A DNA stretch of 64,000 bases from Limnohabitans radicicola (GTDB lineage: Bacteria > Pseudomonadota > Gammaproteobacteria > Burkholderiales > Burkholderiaceae_C). The notes under the pieces are model-generated. The model was not told the origin of the DNA. It did not search any database and was given only the letters and a program-made list of their open reading frames with translations. The number at the start of each line of letters is the position of its first letter. Position 1 is the first letter of the stretch. The stretch is from contig NZ_JACYFT010000002.1 of NCBI RefSeq assembly GCF_014837235.1, forward strand, positions 620,001-684,000. The letters run 5' to 3'. The translations under genes and the position numbers were made by a program. Positions 10,437 through 19,155 of this stretch are shown in pieces.

Positions 10437-11950
10437 GATGAACAGCTGATCTCCAGTTGGCCCGCCCAGTCGGGGGGCAATTGCGCGTAGGACTCGAAGC
10501 CCGGGTGCTCGTCGAAAGGTGAATGTAACAAGTCCTGCAAGGTGGCGATTTCACTGTCATCACCCTGGGTGGCCTGGCGGATGGCGATTTCGGCCAGATG
10601 GTTGCGCAGCACGAACTTGGGATTGGTGCGCAACATCTGCTCGCCCAGCGCCTTGGGCAAAGCACTGCCTGCGCGCGTCTGGTAGCGGGCGAGCCAGGCC
10701 AACAGCCGAGGGCGATCCAGCAGCAAGTCGCTCACGCCTTGCCAGTGCACTTGGGCAAACTGCCATGCGCCATCGTCCTGGGCCATGGCGTGGCTCAAGC
10801 GACGCCAGAACACGGTGTAATCCACCCGCTCTGACGCCAGCAATTGCAGCAAGTCCTCGACCAGTGACCAGTCTTGTTCGCGTTGCTCTTCTTTGGCGAG
10901 CTCGCCCGTCAGGCCCAGCTTGGCCCGCATGGCGTCCCCCAGCAGACGCGGGAAGAGTGTCTTGTAACCCTCGAGCACCTGCTCGGTCAGATCTTCATCG
11001 CCGATCAGCGGCATCAGGGCCTGAGCCAGGGCATACAGGTTCCAGTACGCGATGTTGGGCTGACGGGCATAGGCGTAACGCCCTTGCGTATCGGAGTGGT
11101 TGCAGATGTGACCGGGGTCAAAGCCGTCCATGAACTGGAACGGGCCATAGTCGATGGTCAGGCCCAAAAGACTCATGTTGTCGGTGTTCATCACACCGTG
11201 ACAAAAGCCCACCGCTTGCCACTGGGCCATCAGGCTGGCTGTGCGCTCTTGCACCACATCCAGCAGCGCAGCATAGGTGTTGCCACCCCAGCGCGCTGCG
11301 CGCGCCTGGCATTCGGGCAGGTGATGGGCAATGACGTGGTCTGCCAGCGTTTGCAGGCTTTGCAGATCCTGGCGGGCCGCAAAGTGTTCGACATGGCCAA
11401 AGCGCAGGAAGCTGGGTGCCACTCGGGTCACGATGGCGGCGGTCTCCCAAGCCTCGCGCCGCACAGGCTCCGGCGACGCCACCAGGCACAGTGCCCGGCT
11501 GGTCGGGATGCCCAAGCCATGCATGGCTTCACTGCACAGGTATTCGCGGATGCTTGAGCGCAGCACAGCGCGGCCATCGCCCCGGCGTGAGTAGGGCGTG
11601 GGACCGGCGCCCTTGAGCTGGATTTCCTGCGGACCTTGCAAGGACTGCGCCTCGCCCAGCCACAAAGCCCGACCGTCACCCAGCTGACCAGCCCACACAC
11701 CAAACTGGTGGCCACTGTAGACAGTGGCCAGCGGGTCTGAACCAGGCAGCAGGGCATTGCCAGCGAAGGCAGCCAGGTGAGTGTCTGACAGCAGATCCAT
11801 GGGCCAGCCCAGCGAGTGCAGCAGCGCCGTGTTGCGCATGGCCCAGCGGGGTGCCGCCACCGGCGTCGGGTGCAGACGCGTGAAAAAAGACGGCCCCAGT
11901 TGGTTCAGGCGGTGCGTCCAGTTCAGTGGCGTATTCGAGGTCAGTGACAT
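10433..11950 (-). CDS. selO: Protein adenylyltransferase SelO (YdiU/UPF0061)
   Basis: [62 protein letters not shown]; start chosen at [11 protein letters not shown]. Confidence 0.93.
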   Translation of the reverse strand: MSLTSNTPLNWTHRLNQLGPSFFTRLHPTPVAAPRWAMRNTALLHSLGWPMDLLSDTHLAAFAGNALLPGSDPLATVYSGHQFGVWAGQLGDGRALWLGEAQSLQGPQEIQLKGAGPTPYSRRGDGRAVLRSSIREYLCSEAMHGLGIPTSRALCLVASPEPVRREAWETAAIVTRVAPSFLRFGHVEHFAARQDLQSLQTLADHVIAHHLPECQARAARWGGNTYAALLDVVQERTASLMAQWQAVGFCHGVMNTDNMSLLGLTIDYGPFQFMDGFDPGHICNHSDTQGRYAYARQPNIAYWNLYALAQALMPLIGDEDLTEQVLEGYKTLFPRLLGDAMRAKLGLTGELAKEEQREQDWSLVEDLLQLLASERVDYTVFWRRLSHAMAQDDGAWQFAQVHWQGVSDLLLDRPRLLAWLARYQTRAGSALPKALGEQMLRTNPKFVLRNHLAEIAIRQATQGDDSEIATLQDLLHSPFDEHPGFESYAQLPPDWAGQLEISCSS

Positions 11951-12087
11951 TCGTGCATTGTCCCGCGCTTGACAATGGCTTGGTTTTATTCGGGTTTCTA
12001 TGGGGGATATCGGGGGGGCTGGCCCACAATGCGCTGGCAAACTAGACGGCAGCAAAGACCGTTTCAGATACACACAAGGAGTACACC

Positions 12088-13716
12088 ATGTTAGGACTGA
12101 TGCAGCAGCAATCCCTGCTGATTTCTTCGGTGATCGATTTCGCTGAGCGCCACCACGGCGATGGCGAGGTGGTTTCCCGCCGTGTCGAGGGCGATATCCA
12201 CCGCTATACCTGGGCCGATGTGGCCCGACGCGCCCGACAGGTGGCCAACGCCGTGGAAGGCCAGAAGCTGGCGCACGGCGACCGCGTGGCCACGCTGGCC
12301 TGGAACGGTTACCGGCATCTGGAGCTGTACTTTGGCGTCAGCGGCTCAGGTCGCGTGCTGCACACCATCAATCCGCGCCTGCACCCGGACCAGGTGGCCT
12401 GGATCGCCAACCATGCCGAAGACCAGGTCCTTTGCTTTGACATGACCTTCCTGCCCATCGTGCAGGCGGTGCACGGCAAGTGCACCACCGTCAAGCAGTG
12501 GGTCGCCCTGTGCGACGCCGACAAGCTGCCGGCCGACACCGGCATCCCCGGGCTGGTGAGCTACGAAAGCTGGATGGGCACGCAATCCACCAGCTACACC
12601 TGGCCTCAGATCGACGAGAACTCGGCATGCAGCCTGTGCTACACCAGCGGCACCACCGGCAACCCCAAGGGCGCGCTGTACAGCCACCGCTCCACCATCT
12701 TGCATGCCTACGGCGCGGCCTTGCCCGACGTCATGTGCATGTCGGCCCGCGATTCGATCCTGCCTGTGGTGCCCATGTTCCACGTCAACGCCTGGGGCAT
12801 CCCTTACAGTGCCGCTATGGTGGGAGCCAAGCTGGTGTTCCCCGGACCGGCGCTCGACGGCAAATCGGTTTATGAGCTGATGGAAGCCGAAGGCGTGACT
12901 TTTGCCGCCGGCGTGCCCACGGTCTGGCAAATGCTGCTGGGCCACATGAAACCCACAGGCCTGAAGTTCAGCAAACTCAACCGCACCGTCATTGGCGGCT
13001 CGGCCTGTCCACCCGCCATGATCACCGCCTTCCGCGAGGAATACGGGGTGGACGTGCTGCACGCCTGGGGCATGACCGAGTTGAGCCCACTGGGCACGCT
13101 GTGCACCTTGAAAAACAAGCACCTGAGCCTGCCAGAAGAAGCGCAGATGCAACTGCGCATGAAGCAGGGCCGCTGCATTTTTGGCATCGACATGAAGATC
13201 GTCGATGCCCAGGGCAAGGCATTGCCCCACGATGGCAAAGCCGCTGGCGATTTGCTGGTCAAGGGGCCCTGGGTCATTGCCAGCTACTTCAAGCAAGAGG
13301 GCGGGAACCCCCTTGTGGACGGTTGGTTCCCGACAGGTGATGTGGCGACCATCGACCCCGATGGCTTCATGCAGATCACCGATCGCAGCAAGGACGTGAT
13401 CAAGTCGGGCGGCGAATGGATCAGCTCGATCGATGTGGAGAACGTGGCGATGGCGCACCCTGCCGTGGCCATGGCTGCGTGTGTGGGCATCTTCCACCCC
13501 AAGTGGGACGAGCGCCCCATCGTGTGTGTGGTCAAAAAGCCGGGTGCAGAAGTCACGCGTGAAGAACTCCTGGCGTTCTACGAAGGCAAAACCGCCAAAT
13601 GGCAGATCCCTGACGATGTGGTGTTTGTCGACGCCATCCCGCTGGGGGCCACTGGCAAGATGCTCAAGACCAAATTGCGCGAGCAATTGGCGGCTTACAA
13701 GCTGCCAAATTTGTGA
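12088..13716 (+). CDS. Medium/long-chain acyl-CoA synthetase (AMP-dependent ligase, DmdB/FadD-like)
   Basis: AMP-binding motif SLCYTSGTTGNPKGALYSHRS; GWFPTGDVATIDPDGFMQITDRSKDVIKSGGEWIS. Confidence 0.92.
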   Translation: MLGLMQQQSLLISSVIDFAERHHGDGEVVSRRVEGDIHRYTWADVARRARQVANAVEGQKLAHGDRVATLAWNGYRHLELYFGVSGSGRVLHTINPRLHPDQVAWIANHAEDQVLCFDMTFLPIVQAVHGKCTTVKQWVALCDADKLPADTGIPGLVSYESWMGTQSTSYTWPQIDENSACSLCYTSGTTGNPKGALYSHRSTILHAYGAALPDVMCMSARDSILPVVPMFHVNAWGIPYSAAMVGAKLVFPGPALDGKSVYELMEAEGVTFAAGVPTVWQMLLGHMKPTGLKFSKLNRTVIGGSACPPAMITAFREEYGVDVLHAWGMTELSPLGTLCTLKNKHLSLPEEAQMQLRMKQGRCIFGIDMKIVDAQGKALPHDGKAAGDLLVKGPWVIASYFKQEGGNPLVDGWFPTGDVATIDPDGFMQITDRSKDVIKSGGEWISSIDVENVAMAHPAVAMAACVGIFHPKWDERPIVCVVKKPGAEVTREELLAFYEGKTAKWQIPDDVVFVDAIPLGATGKMLKTKLREQLAAYKLPNL

Positions 13717-13853
13717 CGATTTGTGAATGGCCTGGTGCGATTTGACTCGCATCAGTCGCGCGGGTGATACCCCGTAGGGGCAAACCCCGAGCGGGTTCCA
13801 GCGCAAACAAGGTACGCTGAACGCGTTGAGAAACACTTAGCAGGAGACTTTGA

Positions 13854-15089
13854 ATGAAAACCGCATTTCGCATGATCGCCGTGGCCGCTTTGGCCGCATG
13901 CGCCACTGGCGCCTTTGCCCAAAAAGGCGAGACCGTCAAAATCGCTCACATTGACCCGCTGTCGGGACTGATGGCTCCCGTGGGGACCAATCAACTCAAA
14001 AGCTTCCAGTTTTTTGCTGAAAAATTCAGTGGTGCAAAAAACCCCGCTGGTGTCAAATTTGAAATCGTTTCTTTTGACAACAAGCTCAGCCCAGCAGAAA
14101 GCCTCAACGCACTCAAAGCTGCCATGGACCAAGGTGTGCGTTACATCGCACAAGGCAACGGTTCATCCGTCGCTGGCGCACTCATTGAAGCCATCAACAA
14201 ACACAACGAGCGCAATCCCGGCAAGGAAATCATCTTCCTGAACTACGCGGCTGTGGATCCTGATTTCACCAACAGCAAGTGCAGCTACTGGCACTTCCGC
14301 TTCGACGCCGACACATCGATGAAGATCGAAGCCATGACCACCTTCATGAAGGACGACAAAGACATCAAGAAGGTCTATCTGTTCAACCAGAACTACTCGC
14401 ATGGCCAACAAGTGGCCAAATACGCCAAGGAAAATCTGGCCCGCAAGCGTCCTGATGTCCAGATCGTCGGCGAAGACCTGCACCCTCTGGCCCAAGTGCG
14501 TGACTTCTCGCCTTACATCGCCAAGATCAAGGCTTCGGGTGCCGATACGGTCATCACCGGCAACTGGGGCTCTGACTTGGCCCTGCTGGTGAAGGCGGCC
14601 AACGAAGCCGGCTACACCGGCAAGTTCTACACCTACTACACCGGCGTGACGGGCACCCCCACAGCCTTGGGGCAAGGTGGTGCGGGGCGCGTCTACCAGA
14701 TCGCCTACAACCACTACAACATGGGTGGTGACATGGCCAAATGGATGGCCGAGTTCAAAACCAAGTTCAATGACGATTTCTACACGGGCTCCGTTGTCAC
14801 CATTTTCAATGGCTTGAGCGAGGCGATGGCCAAAGCCAAATCGACCGACCCGGTCAAGGTCGCTGCGGCGCTGGAAGGTCTGAGCTACAAGAATTACAAC
14901 GGCGAGGTGGAAATGCGCAAGACCGACCACCAGTTGCAACAGCCCCTGTACATGACCGTCTGGCAAAAAGCCGACAAGAAGTACCCCTACAGCCCGGAAA
15001 ACACCGGCATGACCCTGGCACCTGTGAAGGAGTTCCCTTCTTATGTGTCCAGCACGCCAACCAGCTGCCAGATGAAGCGCCCAGGCTGA
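13854..15089 (+). CDS. Branched-chain amino acid-type ABC transporter substrate-binding protein
   Basis: Signal peptide; periplasmic-binding fold type I pattern VKIAHIDPLSG...; first gene of a Liv-type operon. Confidence 0.9.
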   Translation: MKTAFRMIAVAALAACATGAFAQKGETVKIAHIDPLSGLMAPVGTNQLKSFQFFAEKFSGAKNPAGVKFEIVSFDNKLSPAESLNALKAAMDQGVRYIAQGNGSSVAGALIEAINKHNERNPGKEIIFLNYAAVDPDFTNSKCSYWHFRFDADTSMKIEAMTTFMKDDKDIKKVYLFNQNYSHGQQVAKYAKENLARKRPDVQIVGEDLHPLAQVRDFSPYIAKIKASGADTVITGNWGSDLALLVKAANEAGYTGKFYTYYTGVTGTPTALGQGGAGRVYQIAYNHYNMGGDMAKWMAEFKTKFNDDFYTGSVVTIFNGLSEAMAKAKSTDPVKVAAALEGLSYKNYNGEVEMRKTDHQLQQPLYMTVWQKADKKYPYSPENTGMTLAPVKEFPSYVSSTPTSCQMKRPG

Positions 15090-15112
15090 GCCCGTCTGAT
15101 CGTTAGGCTTGT

Positions 15113-15150
15113 GGGCCCGATGACCCTGCACGTTGTCGGGCCCTTTTCTT
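15113..15150 (+). terminator. Intercistronic hairpin/terminator between binding-protein and permease genes
   Basis: GGGCCCGA...TCGGGCCC stem followed by CTTTTCTTT. Confidence 0.6.
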
Positions 15151-15243
15151 TGCCGGTTGATCCCTGCAATTGAGGGGTTGATGGACTCAACCTGCTTTCG
15201 GTAACGAAGTTAGGCCGTTGTCTGGCCTGGAAAGTTTGTCTTT

Positions 15244-16278
15244 ATGGAGTTTTTTATCATCTCCATGCTCAATGGCCTCAGTTACGGGCTGTTGCTCTTC
15301 ATGCTCAGCTCGGGTCTGACGCTGATCTTCAGCATGATGGGTGTGCTCAACTTTGCGCACGCCAGCTTCTACATGATCGGTGCCTACTTCGGCTTCACCT
15401 TGAACCAGGTGATCGGCTTCTGGCCCGCGCTGGTCATCTCCCCCTTGCTGGTGGGGGCCTGCGGTGCCTTGTTTGAGCGCATCAGCTTGCGCAAGGTCCA
15501 TCCTTATGGACATGTGCCTGAATTGCTGGTGACTTTTGGTTTGTCCTACGTGGTGTTGGAGCTGGTCCAGCTCATCTGGGGCCGCACGGCTGTCGAGTTT
15601 GTGCCCCCTGAACTGCTGCGTGGCTCGGCTTTCACCCTCATCAACCACTCGGTCGAAGGCATGCGCCTGGTCTGGGGTGCCGCGCCGGCCGAACTGTGCA
15701 GCGCAGCCGATGCCGCCATCCGCGTGGTGTGCACACCGTTCCCGGCCACACGCGCCTTCATGATGCTGATTGCCTTGCTGATGCTGCTGTCATTGTGGCT
15801 GCTGCTTACGCGCACCCGCATCGGTCTGGTCATCCAAGCTGCCCTCACGCACCCCGAAATGGTGGAGTCCCTGGGCCACAACGTGCCACGGGTTTTCATG
15901 CTGGTGTTTGGCGCTGGTACAGGTCTGGCCGGTCTGGCGGGGGTCATTGGTGGCAGCACCTTTGTGACCGAACCGGCCATGGCCGCCACCGTCGGCTCCG
16001 TCATTTTCGTGGTGGTGGTGGTCGGCGGCATGGGCTCGCTCTCGGGTGCCTTCCTCGCTTCGGTGCTGATTGGCGTCATCCAGACCTTTGCTGTCGCCAT
16101 CGACTATTCGTTCCTGGCTTTGGCCAAAGACATGGGCTGGGCCCTGTCTGCCGCCACGCAAGAGAACACTTTCGCCAAACTCACCGTGTCACAGGTCGCG
16201 CCCATCCTGCCGTACCTGTTCCTGGTGTTGATTCTGATCTTCCGGCCCAAGGGTCTTTTGGGTACACGGGAGGGTTGA
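15244..16278 (+). CDS. livH: Branched-chain amino acid-type ABC transporter permease (LivH)
   Basis: Multi-TM; GLTLIFSMMGVLNFAHASFYMIGAY. Confidence 0.92.
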   Translation: MEFFIISMLNGLSYGLLLFMLSSGLTLIFSMMGVLNFAHASFYMIGAYFGFTLNQVIGFWPALVISPLLVGACGALFERISLRKVHPYGHVPELLVTFGLSYVVLELVQLIWGRTAVEFVPPELLRGSAFTLINHSVEGMRLVWGAAPAELCSAADAAIRVVCTPFPATRAFMMLIALLMLLSLWLLLTRTRIGLVIQAALTHPEMVESLGHNVPRVFMLVFGAGTGLAGLAGVIGGSTFVTEPAMAATVGSVIFVVVVVGGMGSLSGAFLASVLIGVIQTFAVAIDYSFLALAKDMGWALSAATQENTFAKLTVSQVAPILPYLFLVLILIFRPKGLLGTREG

Positions 16279-16281
16279 GCC

Positions 16282-17574
16282 ATGTCAGCTGTTTACAAAT
16301 TCAAACCCTACAACGTCGGCCGATGGGTCATCTGGAGCCTGTTTGCCCTCGTGCTGGTCTGTGCACCGCTGGTGTTCACCAGCAACCTGTCGACCACCAT
16401 GCTGGCGCAGATGGGCATCGCCATCATCGCCTGCCTGTCTTACAACATGCTGCTGGGGCAGGGCGGCATGCTCAGCTTCGGGCATGCGGTGTACACGGGT
16501 CTGGGCTCCTACATGGCCATGCACGCGCTCAACGCCGTGAGTGCAGGGCAACTGGGCATCCCGGTGAGTCTGCTGCCCTTGGTGGGCGGCGTGGCTGGCA
16601 TGGGCTTTGCCGTGCTGCTCGGCTACGTGACCACACGCAAGTCGGGCACGCCGTTCGCCATGATCACCATGGGCGTGGCCGAGCTGGTGTTTGCCATGTC
16701 ACTGATGTTCTCCGAGTTCTTCGGCGGTGAAGCCGGCGTGTCGGGCAACCGTGTGGCCGGGCAGCCCTTCATGGGCATCACTTTTGGCCCCCAAGTGCAG
16801 ATCTACTACCTGATCGCCATCTACACCTTCGTGTGCGTGGCCCTGATGTACGCCTTCACCCAGACGCCTCTGGGCCGCATGCTCAATGCGGTGCGCGACA
16901 ACCCCGAGCGTGTCGAGTTCATTGGCTACAACACACAACGCGTGCGTTATTTCGCCTTCATCATTGCGGGCTTTTTTGCCGGCATTGCCGGTGGTCTGGG
17001 CGCACTCAATTTCGAGATTGTCACCGCCGAAGTGGTCGGGGCAGGCCGGTCGGGCGCGTACCTGCTGTTCACCTTTTTAGGTGGGGCGACCTTTTTCTTC
17101 GGGCCCATCCTGGGGGCCATCCTGATGATCATTGCCTTTGTGCTGCTGTCGGAGCTGACCAAGGCCTGGCTGCTGTACCTCGGGCTGGTGTTCCTGTTCA
17201 TGGTCATGTATGCCCCCGGCGGCATTGCCAGCCTGATCATGATGAACCTGCGCGTGGCCAAGTTCGGCAAGCTGCGCCAGATTTGGACCAGTTACCTGGG
17301 CTTGGGCGTCACGGCCATCGTGATGCTCGCTGGTGCTGGCGCCATGATCGAAATGGTCTACCACCTGCAGCTGAACTCTGCGCTGGGTGACAGCGTCAAG
17401 TTCATGGGCGTGATGCTCAATGCCAAGAGCCTGGACAGCTGGTTCGGTGCCGCTTTCGTCATGCTCACGGGCCTGGGCCTGTTCGAGCTGGCCCGCCGCC
17501 AGTATTCGCTCGAATGGGGCGAGATTCAGACCGAGATTGAAAAAGAAATCAAGCGCCGGGAGACCGCAGTATGA
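16282..17574 (+). CDS. livM: Branched-chain amino acid-type ABC transporter permease (LivM)
   Basis: Multi-TM; SYNMLLGQGGMLSFGHAVYTGLGSY; TPLGRMLNAVRDNPERVEFIGYN. Confidence 0.92.
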   Translation: MSAVYKFKPYNVGRWVIWSLFALVLVCAPLVFTSNLSTTMLAQMGIAIIACLSYNMLLGQGGMLSFGHAVYTGLGSYMAMHALNAVSAGQLGIPVSLLPLVGGVAGMGFAVLLGYVTTRKSGTPFAMITMGVAELVFAMSLMFSEFFGGEAGVSGNRVAGQPFMGITFGPQVQIYYLIAIYTFVCVALMYAFTQTPLGRMLNAVRDNPERVEFIGYNTQRVRYFAFIIAGFFAGIAGGLGALNFEIVTAEVVGAGRSGAYLLFTFLGGATFFFGPILGAILMIIAFVLLSELTKAWLLYLGLVFLFMVMYAPGGIASLIMMNLRVAKFGKLRQIWTSYLGLGVTAIVMLAGAGAMIEMVYHLQLNSALGDSVKFMGVMLNAKSLDSWFGAAFVMLTGLGLFELARRQYSLEWGEIQTEIEKEIKRRETAV

Positions 17575-18344
17575 GTACCTACGCCCTTGAACTCAAAGAC
17601 CTTCGCAAGAACTTTGGCAAGACCGAAATCATCCGCGGCGTGAACCTGGCCGTCCAGCCCGGTGAGCGCGTGGCCGTGATCGGCCCGAACGGTGCGGGCA
17701 AATCCACGCTGTTCAACCTGATCAGCGGCCGCTTTGGTCCGACCCGTGGCGAGATATTGCTCAATGGTCAACGCATTGACCACAAGAAGCCCTACGAGAT
17801 CAACCGCATGGGGCTGTCGCGCAGCTTCCAGATCACCAACATCTTCCCCAAACTCAGCGTATTCGAGAACTTGCGCTGCGCCTTGCTCTGGAGCATGGGT
17901 TACAAGTACACCTTCCTGAAGTTCCTCTCAGGCCTCAAGGATGCAAACGAACGGGCCGAGCAACTCATGGAAATGATCCGCCTCGAAAAGAAGCGCGACA
18001 CCCTGGCCATGAACCTGACCTACGCCGAGCAGCGTGCACTGGAAATCGGCATCACCATTGCAGGCGGCTCCGACGTCATCTTGCTCGATGAGCCCACCGC
18101 GGGCATGAGCAAAAGCGAGACCTCGCGTTTCATCCACCTCATCAAGGAGGTCACTGTGGGCAAGACGCTGCTCACGGTGGAGCACGACATGGGCGTGGTC
18201 TTCGGCCTGGCCGACAAGATCGCCGTCGTCGTTTATGGTGAAGTCATTGCCTTTGATACGCCAGAAGCGGTCAGGGCGAACGCCAAAGTACAAGAGGCCT
18301 ACCTGGGCTCATCGGTCGCAGACAGTCAAGCGGGAGGGCACTGA
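17571..18344 (+). CDS. livG: ABC transporter ATP-binding protein (LivG)
   Basis: Walker A GPNGAGKST; Walker B VILLDEPTAGMS; ATGA overlap with livM. Confidence 0.93.
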   Translation: MSTYALELKDLRKNFGKTEIIRGVNLAVQPGERVAVIGPNGAGKSTLFNLISGRFGPTRGEILLNGQRIDHKKPYEINRMGLSRSFQITNIFPKLSVFENLRCALLWSMGYKYTFLKFLSGLKDANERAEQLMEMIRLEKKRDTLAMNLTYAEQRALEIGITIAGGSDVILLDEPTAGMSKSETSRFIHLIKEVTVGKTLLTVEHDMGVVFGLADKIAVVVYGEVIAFDTPEAVRANAKVQEAYLGSSVADSQAGGH

Positions 18345-18345
18345 G

Positions 18346-19041
18346 ATGCTCAAAATAGAAAACCTCCACGCCTATTACGGCAAGAGCCATGTGTTGCATG
18401 GCGTGAACTTCGAAGTGGGGCAGGGTGAAATCGTCGCCTTGCTCGGGCGCAACGGCTCGGGCCGCTCCACCACGGCCAAGGCCATCATGGGACTGGTCGA
18501 CTGCCAAGGCACCATCGACTGGAATGGTCAGACCATCCAGGGCAAAAAAGCCTACGAAGTGGCGCACTTGGGGCTGGGGTATGTGCCTGAGAACCGGGAC
18601 ATTTTCCCCAAGCTCACGGTGCATCAGAACCTGCAATTGGGTCAAAAAGGCGGTGCCAAAAATGCGCGCTGGACGTTTGACGACATGTACACCATGTTCC
18701 CCCGCCTCAAGGAACGAGAGCACACCGAAGCTGGTGTGCTCTCGGGTGGCGAGCAGCAGATGCTGACCCTGTGCCGCACCCTGATGGGTGACCCCGACCT
18801 CATCATCATCGACGAGCCGACCGAGGGCCTCGCACCCAAAATTGTGGAGTTGGTAGGCCAGTACCTCAAGGAACTCAAAAATCGGGGCATTTCGGTCCTG
18901 CTCATTGAGCAAAAGCTGACGATTGCCATGAACATCTCTGACCGTGCCCTGGTCATGGGCCACGGCAGCATCGTGTTCGAGGGCACACCCGCCGAGCTGC
19001 GCGAAAACACCTACATCCGCAAGGAGTGGCTGGAAGTCTGA
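18346..19041 (+). CDS. livF: ABC transporter ATP-binding protein (LivF)
   Basis: P-loop position reads GRNGSGRST (K to R); LSGGEQQML; LIIIDEPTEGLAP; start at MLKIENLHAYYGKSHVL. Confidence 0.92.
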   Translation: MLKIENLHAYYGKSHVLHGVNFEVGQGEIVALLGRNGSGRSTTAKAIMGLVDCQGTIDWNGQTIQGKKAYEVAHLGLGYVPENRDIFPKLTVHQNLQLGQKGGAKNARWTFDDMYTMFPRLKEREHTEAGVLSGGEQQMLTLCRTLMGDPDLIIIDEPTEGLAPKIVELVGQYLKELKNRGISVLLIEQKLTIAMNISDRALVMGHGSIVFEGTPAELRENTYIRKEWLEV

Positions 19042-19109
19042 TTCCCCGTCACCTCAGGGACTTCCCTCACGTTATTGCCCTTGCGCCGCCCGCGGCTTGT
19101 GGTAAAAAC

Positions 19110-19121
19110 GAACGGTCGTTC
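19110..19121. promoter_or_regulatory. Palindromic operator-like site (TetR-type) upstream of the fadB-like gene
   Basis: GAACGGTCGTTC: inverted repeat GAACG-N2-CGTTC, 35 bp before the ATG at 19156. Confidence 0.5.
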
Positions 19122-19155
19122 TTTTTTCTAATTCTTCACCCCAAGGAACTGCAGC

